Positions 36,578-48,222 of a stretch of DNA of 64,000 bases are shown here, in pieces. Origin of the DNA: Escarpia spicata (Eukaryota; Annelida; Polychaeta; Sabellida; Siboglinidae). Position 1 is the stretch's first letter, and each line of letters starts with the position of its first letter. A program made the translations under genes and the position numbers. Location of the stretch: the NCBI GenBank assembly GCA_963995525.1, contig OZ023206.1:44894665-44958664 (forward strand), written 5' to 3'. Below the pieces are notes generated by a model that was not told the DNA's origin, made no database searches, and was given only the letters and a program-made list of their open reading frames with translations.

Positions 36578-37131
36578 TAGTTTTGAAAATATGGCATGTT
36601 ACCTTTCCGAGTCCTATGTTGCTCTGAACGGAGCTTTCGTGGTGATCGTAGTGAACCCCAAGTACAAAACCCCCAAGAACAACTTTGTGGGGTAATACAT
36701 GAGATAGGATGCCCGGACTGTCATGAGACCTATGTAGGCGAAACCAGCAGAACACTAGGTGCCCGACTCAAACAACACAGAAACACCAGGGGCCCACTCA
36801 CAACAGTAGGTGAACACAGAGTGAATGAAGGCCACCACATATCGGACACAGATGCAAAGGTGCTCGCCAGAGAAAACAACTTCTGGAGACGGAAAATCAG
36901 TGAGGCGATTGATATCAGAGAGAGGCGACCAGAAATCAACATATATTCCGGATACACCCTTCCCGCGATCTTCCTGGAAGTGTTGTCATGTGACAGTTAC
37001 CAACACAATCACATGACGACCGAAAGTGGCGCAGACCAACGCTCATGAAGACGTCGTGAAGACGTCAAAAGCTCCGTTCAGAGCAGCATAGGACTCGGAA
37101 AGGTAACTTGCCATATTTTCAAAACCATGTA
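36578..37131 (+). mobile_element. Penelope-like element 3' piece with inverted end
   Basis: A GIY-YIG coding region is flanked by near-perfect inverted repeats of about 60 bp: 36578-36638 (ttttgaaaatatggcatgtt...) and 37069-37131 (its reverse complement with about three mismatches). The right copy follows the ORF stop, so the left copy is an inverted duplicate of the 3' end. Penelope elements are known for inverted partial copies at their ends. Confidence 0.8.
36596..37048 (+). pseudogene. Penelope GIY-YIG endonuclease domain
   Basis: The domain reads GVIHEIGCPDCHETYVGETS (GIY as GVI, YIG as YVG, with the C-x2-C found in Penelope nucleases), then RTLGARLKQHR, EHRVNEGHHIS, DAKVLARENNFWRRKISEAI and IRERRPEINIYSGYTLP. 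These match the Penelope C-terminal nuclease up to its L-P-x-I end. The first ~14 codons fall in the left inverted repeat and are not genuine Penelope protein. The reverse transcriptase that should precede the domain is absent. The nuclease part itself has no stop. It would nick target DNA for retrotransposition. Located in the PLAT gene 1 intron. Confidence 0.88.
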
Positions 37132-37412
37132 TGTACTACTTGTTATATTAAGACATATTATTTCATAATTGACCTGTAGATAACTAGTCTTTTTATTGTT
37201 CCGTTTTGTTTATATATGTGGGTCAAGTAAGCACTTCGATGAGTAAAACTGTGACGTGAACTTTTTGGAATTTGCAAATGGTTACTTTGCACACTTTTAG
37301 GTGCATAGCCTGAAATGGTTGTCTTTTGTTTCCCTATATAATATGTATTCTATGTTTGAACACTATACGTGACTTGGCTATGCAGGTGTTAGGTGCGGTG
37401 TTTGAGATTTAG
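37132..37412. other. Intron sequence before PLAT terminal exon
   Basis: No feature recognised. Confidence 0.4.
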
Positions 37413-37419
37413 ACAATCC

Positions 37420-37498
37420 GCAACAACATGTTGTACAAGTATTACTGTATATGGATAACAACAACATGTTGTACAAGTATTACTGTATATGGATAACA
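37420..37498. repeat. Two-copy ~41-bp tandem duplication
   Basis: caacaacatgttgtacaagt followed by attactgtatatggataa occurs twice in direct succession (from about 37420 and 37461), 30 bases before the PLAT terminal exon. It contains the palindrome acaacatgttgt. Confidence 0.9.
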
Positions 37499-37529
37499 AT
37501 AACAGTAATACATGTCATTTTATTCACAG

Positions 37530-37803
37530 AACCGACATCTTTATAATCACGTCACCATGCAGCGCTGAATTCATAAGACTAAGAAACCGAGGCTACCGAC
37601 ATGACAAGAACAGTGTTACGGGAATATGTTGGGACAATATCCCTTGGCTTTTAGAAAGCATCAGAGTTACTCGTGCGGATGGGGTGTGGTCCATATATTG
37701 CACTTACAATAACTGGGTTGGATGCGGCGATGTGGTGAAGTGTGGACCATCCGTGCAATATATGGACACGTTTTTGTCTCCTATTTCGGCTGACATCACA
37801 TAA
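37530..37803 (+). CDS. Terminal exon of the PLAT-domain protein (gene 1)
   Basis: After acceptor tttattcacag the exon begins with one base that completes AGA from the 32685 donor, giving F-E-R-G-R-TDIFIITSP. It continues EFIRLRNRGYR, IPWLLESIRVTRADGVWSIY and CTYNNWVGCGDVVKC, ending at TAA 37801-37803. The W-x-L-E-x-I-x-VT motif and the C-x-x-x-x-W end are the second half of a PLAT domain. The protein thus ends about 25 residues after the domain. Phase agreement between the two exons is direct support for one gene with a 4.8 kb intron. That intron holds a MITE, a LINE piece and a Penelope piece. The same exon type occurs on minus at 48001-48220. Confidence 0.82.
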
Positions 37804-37839
37804 GCGTCGGAACAAAATTAATATTGGTGGACTGTGCAG

Positions 37840-38065
37840 AGGTTCCTGCAGCACTTCACACAACAGTTCGGCGCGCTGCCGGGCATAATATGGAAGACGG
37901 GGGAAAGGGCGCTGTGCAGCAATCGGCGACGTACAGAGATAATTCTTGCCACTTTAGGGTCTCCGTAAACCTCGATTCCCTCCCCCTATGCTCCCCAAAA
38001 CCCTTCTCGCTCCCCCAAACCTCCATTTCGAAGACAACTGACACCACCTCCTCTAAATACTGGTG
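37840..38065. repeat. Dispersed repeat, copy 1 (pairs with 41075-41240)
   Basis: Shares cagcac, then gcataatatggaagacgggg and ggcgctgtgcagcaat with 41075-41175 (ccataacatcggaagacggg, then gggtgctgctgaata). Both are followed by C-rich sequence. Probably a decayed non-autonomous element directly after the PLAT stop codon. Confidence 0.5.
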
Positions 38066-38164
38066 TGGGTAAGCCTTTCTCCAGACACCCCTCACCAAAA
38101 CAATTACTTACACAATGCCACAGCCTTCCATAAATGTTAGATGGGGGTGCGCGCGTGTGTGCGT

Positions 38165-38280
38165 GCGAGTGCGTGCGTGTCGTGCGTGTCGTGCGTGTCG
38201 TGCGTGTCGTGCGTGTCGTGCGTGTCGTGCGTGTCGTGCGTGTCGTGCGTGTCGTGCGTGTCGTGCGTGTCGTGCGTGTA
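38165..38280. repeat. 9-bp tandem repeat (GTGCGTGTC)n
   Basis: About 12 near-perfect 9-base units. Being a multiple of three, it keeps frame as Cys-Arg-Ala on plus and His-Ala-Arg on minus. I see no sign that it is translated. Confidence 0.95.
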
Positions 38281-38880
38281 AGTATGTAATTGTAGGCCTA
38301 AATGCATGCATAATTTATATTTGTGTAATATATATTATAGTAAACCGAAAGTCCCTGTTACACAATACAGTACGATTTGCCAATGTCATTGTGTAAAAAT
38401 AACACATTACTGGGTGTCCACCATTGAGTAAGGTGTACATTTTGTTAGTTGCCGGTAGATAAAAATACATCTGAACAAGAATGTTCTAAAACTCATCTGA
38501 TACGTTGGTAGTCTGCCGAATTTCCTACTGTTGTCCAACTCAAACGTTGGTGCCTTGAGGATCAACACATTTACATAACACGTAGACAACATTTCTGCTG
38601 TCAACTTTACAATTATTAATTTTGATAAGTTATTAAACGTTTGCTGATCACGAGGGTCGGCACGTTCGGAGACACACGCGTGACCATGACCGGGAAATAA
38701 GTTGGGTTCACGGCGCTTGCGAAACTCTACTTTTCAGTTTCATAGAGCGGTAAAGGGTCACCTCGCTAATAAGGTCACCCTCGGGAGTGGGAAAAACTGA
38801 CATAGTTTGTGATGTGACCGTATTACTGGGATTCATTTCTTATACTTTCTAGCTCACAAATAATGTGGGACTGTCCAAGA
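38281..38880. other. Non-coding interval
   Basis: No feature recognised. Confidence 0.4.
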
Positions 38881-39166
38881 GACAGAGAGAGAGAGATACA
38901 GAGAGACAAAGAGTGACACGCAGAGGGACAAACAGATAGACAGAGAAGGAGAGACTGATAGAGAAAGAGAGTGAGAGAGAAGAGAGAGAAGAGAGAGAGA
39001 GAGAGAGAAGAGAGAGATATATAGAGAGGGATAGAGAAAAGAGAGAGAGAGAGAGAGAGAAACAAAGATACAAAAGAGATGAGAGAAAGAGGGAGCTATA
39101 TATATATAGAGAGAGAGGGGGGGTAGAGATAGTGAGAGGGGAAAGAGATAGAGACAGACAGGCAGA
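38881..39166. repeat. Degenerate (GA)n low-complexity tract
   Basis: Purine-rich gaga/gaca sequence similar in style to the 30661-32430 complex. It leads straight into the repeat copy at 39168. Confidence 0.9.
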
Positions 39167-39167
39167 C

Positions 39168-39495
39168 AAGGAGAGAGTAACAGAAGGAGCCTCAGACCAA
39201 CACGAGTGGAACTGCACGGGGAAGGAAAAGATCGTTCGCCGTGTGAACATGAAATCGATGGTTTCCATTTTGTAGCGAGGTATTAGTGAGATTTAATTTT
39301 TTCGTTCGAGGGAGAGGGTGTACAACTGAGAAATGATGTCCCTGGTTAATCGTGTCTGGGGCACACAAAATAATGTTTATATTTGCGATCAGGGATATCT
39401 AGATGTGAACAATATATTTAACAAATACAATGTGTGAATCGTTGAATTGGTACACATTTAATCTTATCAAGTAATCTATTTCGGCAACTAGTGTA
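39168..39495. repeat. Microsatellite-associated dispersed repeat, copy 1
   Basis: Aligns with 41862-42530: acagaaggagcct, cgttcgccgtgtgaacatga, cgttcgagggagagggtg, acaactgagaaatg, tctggggcacacaaaata and gcgatcagggatat. Copy 2 has about 340 extra bases between the agggtg and acaactgag landmarks. Both copies start immediately after a dinucleotide microsatellite. Confidence 0.85.
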
Positions 39496-40333
39496 GTTTA
39501 AACTTGTACTCTTGGGATACATATGGTGTGAATGCCTGTGTGTATATAAAATAAGTAAACATGCTGTATAGTTTGAAACACCCGGACGTAATGTAATGGA
39601 CGCTGTTGTATGCATCTATCGAGACACCCAGTGTCCTTTGTGCGGAAATGAAACTTGTTTTTAATACGCATTAACTTCTATCAACTGATGTTGGAACGTT
39701 GGAAAGCAGAGTAAAACGGGTGCTGGTTTCAAATCAAACTTAATTTCCTTTTTAGATCTTGCGAGATGTCGCATATTAACCCACGATTAAGCGCAGTCTC
39801 ACCAAAACTATTACCAGAGTGTATGTTCTTTTGTTAAGTAAAATTATGCCGTACAGTATAAACTCTACATATTACAACATACTTACTACCCAAATATATT
39901 TTAGTAACCATGATTGGCATTTATTATAACCACGTTTGCTTAAATTTATATGTTTATGGAAGAAACCGTTTGTTTTAGGGCAGTGCGCCTCTTTCGAAGG
40001 GGTCACGACCGAGAACGCACTGTCCGCGTACTAACAATATGGAATTTGCGTATGTAGGCGATTTTTGTGAACAGTGAACAGTCAAATTCAGAAGTTGTTT
40101 ACGCTCCGCTAAAACACATTTGGGCGATCAGAATGTTATAATATATATTAAAGTGTATACAGTATAACGTTATTTTACAATAACAGCTAACGGAAATCCT
40201 CCTTTACACTGGCCATTCTGCTATGTTATCAACAGTGACATACTATAGTTTCTCGGCTTTGTTCTCTTAGCTACCGTTTCTGCATTCCCAGTGTTAGTGA
40301 TTGCTCTAAGAAACACGACTATGCCTGCGCCCA
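39496..40333. other. Non-coding interval
   Basis: No feature recognised. Confidence 0.4.
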
Positions 40334-40495
40334 GGGGCCGGTTTCATGAGGCGGCTAAGAACGTTGCTAACGCTAAGATGTTTGTCTTAGTAAATGACGT
40401 GATTTTTTAAATATAAACGAACATAGGAGTTTACGCAAATATGTGACGCTAAGTAATTGCGTAACTTTAAGTATATGCTTCATGAAACCGGTCCC
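40334..40495. mobile_element. Foldback MITE, copy 2
   Basis: Ends gggccggtttcatgag and gcttcatgaaaccggtccc. Same family and size (162 bp) as 33487-33645, and diverged internally. A possible short flanking duplication (cca/cag) is too short to be sure of. Confidence 0.85.
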
Positions 40496-41074
40496 AGGAT
40501 AGTAGCATACTGCAAGTATCTGCGCCGAACACAGACATGCGGCTGGTATACCTGCGCCCAACACAGTAACATACCGTAGGCAACTGCGCCCGGTATATTT
40601 CGGCCATTTTATTTGAGATTTAACAAAAAACAAGTGCCCGTTTTAAAACACACAAAATTACAATTATTTCGAAAACAACACATTTTGTATTTAAAAAAAT
40701 TATGTTTACAATTATTTTCCAAAAAAAGTGTATGTGTCAATAAGTATACCGCACACACACATACACACGCACACACGCACACACGCACACACGCACATAC
40801 GCACATACGCACACACGCACACACGCACACGCAAACACACACGCACACGCGCGCGCGCTTATTTGTGTGTTTTAGTGACGCCGGCGTGCGACAGCACTGA
40901 GGAATTATCTCCGGTACGTATTTCTCCAAACTAGCCTGATGGCTCTACAAATTACTTGGTTTCATCTATCAACATTATTTTGTTTGGGTGATACCTCCTT
41001 CTGTCCCTTTCTATTTGGTAAACGTACAACCATCCATAGGCATAGTCCAGCACCCACTGGCGCGGGAAAGAATT
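40496..41074. other. Non-coding interval with a (CA)/(CGCA) tract
   Basis: Contains cacacacgcacacac-type repeats at 40751-40858. Otherwise nothing recognised. Confidence 0.5.
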
Positions 41075-41240
41075 TAATACTGGGAGAGCTGAAAACCGGA
41101 CCTTCAGCACCACATCGCTCCGCTGTCAGACCATAACATCGGAAGACGGGGGGAGGGTGCTGCTGAATAATTTTTTTTTCGCGGGGACGTTCAAACTTTT
41201 TGAAGCTCACCCCAAACGTCTAATTGCACTCCCCATAGAC
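41075..41240. repeat. Dispersed repeat, copy 2 (pairs with 37840-38065)
   Basis: See the shared ggaagacggggg and gtgctgctgaa landmarks. Followed by a T9 run and C-rich sequence. Confidence 0.5.
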
Positions 41241-41845
<605 letters not shown>

Positions 41846-41861
41846 TAGAGTCAGATAGGGA

Positions 41862-42530
41862 CATAATGACAGAAGGAGCCTTAAACCAACATGTTTGGAA
41901 CTATACGGGGAAGGAAAATATCGTTCGCCGTGTGAACATGAAATTGCCATTCTGCTGCGAGTTATTAATCAGATTGATTGTTTACGTTCGAGGGAGAGGG
42001 TGGGGGGCTGAGGCCAGATGAAAGTAATTTCGCTGGTATCGGACATCGACGTTCTGAGATGATCCCTAAGTGAAACGAATTGTAGACGCACCGTGTACCT
42101 CTTAGTAGACCTGCTAAAAGTTAACTGCCTGTCAATTTCGGCTGTTTATTACGTCGCACTGTTATTCGTAGTTGTACATCGGCTCTGCACTGCTTTTACG
42201 TGCTACTATGGAATCCAGATTAAGTCATTAATCATCACTGCATGTGTATCGAAGATAGTCTCATGGAATATATGTCAGTTTTTCCTAGACATAACAGACA
42301 TAAATAACATGTTTTGCATTCTAAACAGAGAGGCTTCAAAACTGTTGCTTAATATACAACTGAGAAATGCCGTCCCTGGTTCATCATGTCTGGGGCACAC
42401 AAAATAGTGTTTAAACTTGCGATCAGGGATATCCAGATGGGAAAAATATATTTAACAAATAAAATGTGTGAACCGTTGAATAGGTATATATCTCTTGTTA
42501 TAAAGTAACCTATTTTGGCCCCATGTCTAG
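41862..42530. repeat. Microsatellite-associated dispersed repeat, copy 2
   Basis: Counterpart of 39168-39495 with an extra segment at about 42012-42353. I cannot tell whether copy 2 gained it or copy 1 lost it. No protein is recognised in the extra segment. Confidence 0.85.
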
Positions 42531-42779
42531 TTTTTTGCAAAGAGGCTGCCTGTCTGGCATCAATTTTTGTTTAGCAAAATTAAATCCCAGTAGACTCCCG
42601 TGACAATATTTAGAAGTACAGGCGCATGACCTTTTGTGCACAATACCTAGATGTGTAACCTATACGCACAATCAGGGTCATCAGCCATCATCACTTGCTC
42701 TGAACACACAACAAATGTGTTTAATAAAATATAAAATAATGGCTGCTTAACTCCCATTTTCAGCGTGCTCATTACGGAA

Positions 42780-42875
42780 CCTTTAAAATGTATACCATCG
42801 CATCGCCCGTCGCATCGCGCATCATCCATCGCATCGTGGATCGCACCGCTCATCGCATCGTCCATCGTCCAATGC
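42780..42875. repeat. Degenerate (CATCG)-type short repeat
   Basis: catcg, cgcatcg and atcatccatcg motifs recur through about 90 bases. They read as DDAM-type repeats on the opposite strand; not a gene. Confidence 0.7.
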
Positions 42876-42935
42876 CAATGCTAAGCTCCACAATTACAAA
42901 ACTGGCACGTGTGAACCGACAAAGCGCAGATGATG

Positions 42936-43333
42936 CCTGGCGGCAGATCACAACTACACAATAACAGAATACTGGCGGCAGATCATAACTATACATTAAC
43001 AGAATACTGGCGGCAGATCATAACTATACATTAACAGAATACTGGCGGCAGATCATAACTATGCAATGAGAGAATACTGGCGGCAGATCACAGCTATACA
43101 ATAACAGAATACTGGCGGCAGATCATAACTATGCAATGAGAGAATACTGGCGGCAGATCACAACTATACATTAACAGAATACTGGCGGCAGATCATAACT
43201 ATGCAATGAGAGAATACTGGCGGCAGATCACAACTATACATTAACAGAATACTGGCGGCAGATCATAACTATGCAATGACAGAATACTGGCGGCAGATCA
43301 CAGCTATACAATAACAGAATACTGGCGTGATTG
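42936..43333. repeat. 35-bp tandem repeat, 11 copies, with 70-bp higher-order pattern
   Basis: ctggcggcagatca recurs every 35 bases from 42936 to 43286, and a partial copy starts at 43321. Copies 4-11 mostly alternate between a type with actatgcaatga and a type with ctatacattaac or ctatacaataac, so the working period there is 70 bp. It abuts the 3' side of a Ty3-like pol relic on minus. Confidence 0.95.
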
Positions 43334-43623
43334 TCTCAATCGACTCCGCCTAACCACTAAAAGTATGTGGTAGGCGTGCTTACCATAACAGTAAATACAT
43401 TTACTCAACTTTGCAGACAATATTTGTTATATCATCAAGCCAACAGAAACAAAACGTGCAAAGGTAATTGTACGAAACATAAATGACCTTATATGTACAC
43501 TGCAACTAAAAAAAACACCTAGCGATTTGTCTACCGACATCTTGCATAGATGTCAACATATCAGTAATTATGGTCCAAAATCCACTCATTCTTCTGCCAT
43601 TTAGGCAGTTGGCGAGGACGCCC
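43334..43623 (-). other. 3' flank of the second Ty3-like element
   Basis: Immediately downstream of the pol stop on minus. It could contain a polypurine tract or LTR start (tggttaggcggag, minus strand, near 43350-43362), but no LTR pair is visible. Confidence 0.3.
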
Positions 43624-45620
43624 TTATCTTCTAGGACCAGGAGGACCTGATGTTTCCGGGTCGTTGACCGTAGGGAGGACAACAATGGTTTCTGGGGGAG
43701 CTGACATAAACAGTAACACCGGCGGCTCTGGAGTTGATACATGGTGAACAGGGCTGACTGGTCTAGACGACTCTGACTCCGATTCAGATGACGAATCAGA
43801 GCGCACATCTTCGGGATGGGAGGTAAGCGCAGCTGTTACCTTGTAACAATCGGAGATTCGAACATCGTAAGTCTTGCTACGGAACTGAGACTCCGTGAAC
43901 TTCCTAACAATGTATCCATCACGTGGTCTGCATTTGTCTTCGTCACCTTTGAGGTAAACGAGGTCGCCAACGGAGATACTGATGGCAGGCGGTAGGTCGT
44001 GTCTGTGCGCTGTTGAATTGGAGCTGTATGCATGGTTTTCTAATCTGCTGGAGTGTAGACTTAAGATACGTTGCCTATCTGTGATCGGTAGCTGCTCAGT
44101 CGTTACTTCGTTTCTTTGTGTCCAGGCTTCACGGGCTGATAACCCATCTCTGCGAATGCAAGAGTTCAAGTTCCCTGTGGCAAGCGCGAGTGTAACCTTT
44201 GGTATAGGACCACAATCTGGAGAAATTTGCAGGAGCTCAATGCCCAGCTCTCGGATAGCGTGTTCGGCTTGTGGATTTTTGTTGACCTTTTTAACCTGCC
44301 CGTCCTCCAGCTGGATGACCTGTTGTGCCAAGACCGGGCCGTTGACCAACGCAATAAATCCTGCAGCGGGGTATACGCGTACTGTGATTGTCATCAAGTA
44401 ATTGTAGTTCAGCACACATGGAGAGAAGGGCGTCGCGAAGCTGATCATGTCGTTCACCGTCAATAAGCGACGGCAGAGTGTATGAAGATACGCTCTTGCG
44501 AAAAAAACGATGATACACTGGCGATAGCGGCGCATAGCATCTGCAGCGAAGGATGAACCCACTACAGCCGGAGACTGTGTGGATGAGTGTGGGTTCAAGT
44601 ACGTTGTGATATACTTGACGGCTTGACACTGGTGACACGCCGCTGAAGCTGTTTCAGAAGACCTATCGATGTCTAGTGCGAACAAGTATCTGCTAAAGAC
44701 ACGTTTGAGTTGGGTCATTGGCGGGTGGCAGAATCTGATGAGCAGTGCAGTTAAGAGGCCATCGATAACAGGACGGGGAACAACGATGCGCTCGCGTGGT
44801 GGATGGAAAGGCTGAATATCTCTCACGAACAAGACGTCATCAATGTCTACAGTGACAGTCTTGAGATATCTCTTGACATCGCAGATTTTGGTCATCTTGG
44901 AAGGGCGAGTACCTTGAGTCAAGTGAGAATAAGTCTGTGGTCGGGACATTTGAGCTGAATGGCGTGCTAGGCAACACGGTTCGTGAATGGCATCTTGACA
45001 GACCGTCGATGACATCGTTCATGGAAACACTTATCACGATTGAGTTCTCCATCTCTTCGGTCAACTTGCAGACTTGACAACTGGAATTCTGGCACTCACA
45101 GGGGTTGCGGCTTCCAAAGTGCGACGGCAAATTAGCAACGCCATCGATATGTCTGATGTGAGCACGGTAACGGCTCACGGTTGGGAGAAATGTGGTTACT
45201 GGTGAACTGAACGAAACTCGCCGCGCATGAGCTTCTCGTAATCCTGGCGACATGGACGATTGTGGGTTAGAACCTCAGTAGAGTGTGAGGAGTATTTGAT
45301 GAACGGAGCAAAGTGGCTGATCGCAGAACCTATGCTCAATGCTTAAATTTCGCAAAATAGCCACGTGACCTGATGCTTGCGTAGTTTTGGGTTGACGAAA
45401 CCTACCAGTAACAATTTGTCGCCTCTGCGAACGCACAGTGTCGCTGCAATCCGCCTGTTCTTTACAGATTCACAGATCTTGTAAGCACCCACGAAGGAAC
45501 GTAGGCCCTGAACGGTGACTGGGGGCTCAATATCACATAGTGTGATCTTATGCGGCTGGCCTGCATGGTATCACTGCGCCATATCCATCCCAGTATGATA
45601 GCAGACCTGGAGCAAACAAT
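43624..45620 (-). pseudogene. Ty3-like Pol: RNase H end, integrase and C-terminal tail
   Basis: From about 45540 on minus: VTVQGLRSFVGAYKI (RT connection), then RRIAATLCVRRGDKLLLVGF, NPKLRKHQVTWLFCEI and LSIGSAISHFAPFI (RNase H), ending near AHIRHIDGVANLPSHFGSRN, CECQNSSCQVC. The integrase zinc region is LLIRFCHPPMTQLKRVFSRY with ACHQCQAVKY. The core begins GSSFAADAMRRYRQC. Between about 44510 and 44400 the true reading (YTLPSLIDGERHDQLRDALL) lies in another frame, flanked by two compensating frameshifts. The main frame resumes KKVNKNPQAEHAIRELGIEL with the catalytic Glu. The tail has SVGDLVYLKGDEDKC and a Ser/Asp/Glu-rich C-terminus ending at 43624. A 463-codon ORF remains open, yet the core is scrambled. 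RT is missing. Confidence 0.85.
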
Positions 45621-45754
45621 TGTCTTTGGAGCTGACAGAGGCAGGTTGTTGTGCCTCAGTGCAGCTAGTACACGATTCCAGTTGTGGTAAGTCTGATCTG
45701 GTTTCTTGCCGCCGACATAGAGATCGTCAGGAATTTTTCTGTTCTGGTACTGCT

Positions 45755-45892
45755 ACTGCTACTTATACTACTACTACGACGACTACGACGACTACGACGA
45801 CTACGACGACTACGACGACTACAACTACCACTACGACTACCATCACCACTACCACCAGCACTACCATTACCATCACTATAACTACTACACGC
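45755..45892. repeat. (ACG/ACT)n trinucleotide tract
   Basis: actacgacg-type repeats that give Thr-Thr runs on plus and Val/Ser-Arg runs on minus; artefactual ORFs. Confidence 0.9.
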
Positions 45893-45915
45893 ACGCATGC
45901 ATGCGCGAGTGTGCA

Positions 45916-46730
<815 letters not shown>

Positions 46731-47045
46731 AGGTAAGTTCTTATATAGCGCAGTATCCAGTCCTCAAGACTGTTCAAAGCGCTTTACACTTTACTCCCTG
46801 GCAGACCTGTTCAATCGAACACCATCTCCATTTCTCCAGGAAGCATTCAACCACGCTGCAATTAATGCGCGAAGACTATTCGTACACACATATCCACCAA
46901 TGTATATAACCAGGTACTCATTCAAACTAAAGCAATGTAGAGTAAACTAACTTTCCCAAGGTTCGACACCGCTGCACACGATCCGAACCCGCATTCTCTC
47001 ATTCGAGAGTTTGGAGCTCGTACCGCTGCACTACTGCGTTCCACT
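46731..47045 (-). mobile_element. tRNA-derived SINE, copy 1
   Basis: On minus the 5' end carries a tRNA-like head: an A-box-like TAGTGCAGCGGTACGAGC followed about 45 bases later by a B-box-like GGTTCGGATCG. The body and 3' end include gcgcaaagcgctttga-type sequence and end with ...gctatataagaacttacc. The whole aligns with 54771-55090. Confidence 0.75.
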
Positions 47046-48000
47046 TGTGTGTAAAGGTTGTAACACTGTAATTCTAGTCAACTGTGTTTATGTTGTATAA
47101 GAAATTAGATTAGAAAGTATAATAGGGAATGCAAATCATAAGTTTCTAACTTCTTGCATTTACTTTCAACACACCTGTAACTAACTGTTTTCATGATTTT
47201 ATAGAGTTAATGCATTCACAACATCTACATGCTGATTATAGGTTCAATTTGAAGTGTTATGTATGAGTTTCCTTTGTATACTTGTTTGTTGAATAACATT
47301 CAATTCAATATAATTAGCTTACAAAGATGTCTTTAGCAGCGTTAAAGTATTTTATATAAATTGCTCTATGTTACTAAAGTCCAGGTATCACACCTCGCGT
47401 TGGTGATTGTAAACAAACAAGGAATATACAATTAAACGTATTTCTGAAGTGCATTTTCTAATAGAATTCCATAATCCGTCGTATTAATGACCGTAACAAA
47501 TAATTGCATATTGTAAAACAAAATTGTCGATTGTGCCTTGTTTTCCAATGATTCAATTGCATTTGAAAGAAACAAGTGTCTTTATTTTGGCACAAACCAC
47601 ACACGGTGCCTCGAGAGTTGCATATAATAGAGTATATGGCATAAAATGATACAATATAGTTCGAATACTACAGCATGTTTATGCTTACATTGATTTCAAA
47701 CACAAACAGTGCAACATGCAAACTGATGTCGTACCTACAATATAAACACATATCCATAATATACATCCCGACGAATAGTATTGTTAATAACTGTCTCGTG
47801 ATTTAAAACGAAATTCGCGTCAAATATGCGCCATGATAACAACTGTGAAATGAACATTTTACGGTTGATGTAGCCATCGAGAAGACAACGACAATGTCCG
47901 GAATAACGTGAAAGTACAATAATACAAGCCACACGAGTGGCTTAGCACACGAATGTGGCACGACATCAGCCATTGTTGGAGATAAACGCATGTCCGTGTA
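47046..48000. other. Non-coding interval
   Basis: No gene recognised. It includes the 3' flank of PLAT gene 2. Confidence 0.4.
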
Positions 48001-48220
48001 TTATTCTAATATACATTTCTTTGCCCTGTGGGTGCATTCAACCCAGTGGTAACGAGAGCACGTTGCCGACCAGCTATCTTCGGAACGCGTCACTTTCACC
48101 TTCTCCACTAACCAAGGGTTAGTCAAACATAGTTTCCCAACATGAAAGTAGCCGAGGTTAATCAGTCGGACGCTTTTAGGATTTGGGTGACATGTTGCAA
48201 AGACTAAAAACGTGTCGGTG
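48001..48220 (-). CDS. Terminal exon of a second PLAT-domain protein (gene 2)
   Basis: After acceptor tattttgtttgcag the exon starts with one base completing a split codon, exactly the phase of the gene 1 terminal exon. It then reads TDTFLVFATCHPNPKSVRLI, NLGYFHVGKLC, NPWLVEKVKVTRSEDSWSAT and CSRYHWVECTH, with stop TAA at 48003-48001. Aligned to gene 1 it shares the TD-x-F-x-x start, R-L-x-N-x-GY, the PWL-x-E-x-x-VTR core and the C-x-Y-x-x-W-V-x-C end. The shorter tail ends right after the domain. No first-half PLAT exon is recognised on minus between 48223 and 64000. It may lie beyond the window, be missed, or be lost. Confidence 0.75.
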
Positions 48221-48222
48221 CT

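Noticed and set aside
38115..38396. CRACRA / HARHAR repeat ORFs as a possible repeat protein
   Set aside because: A 9-bp minisatellite keeps any frame open. There are no flanking coding features, and both strands give equal ORFs.
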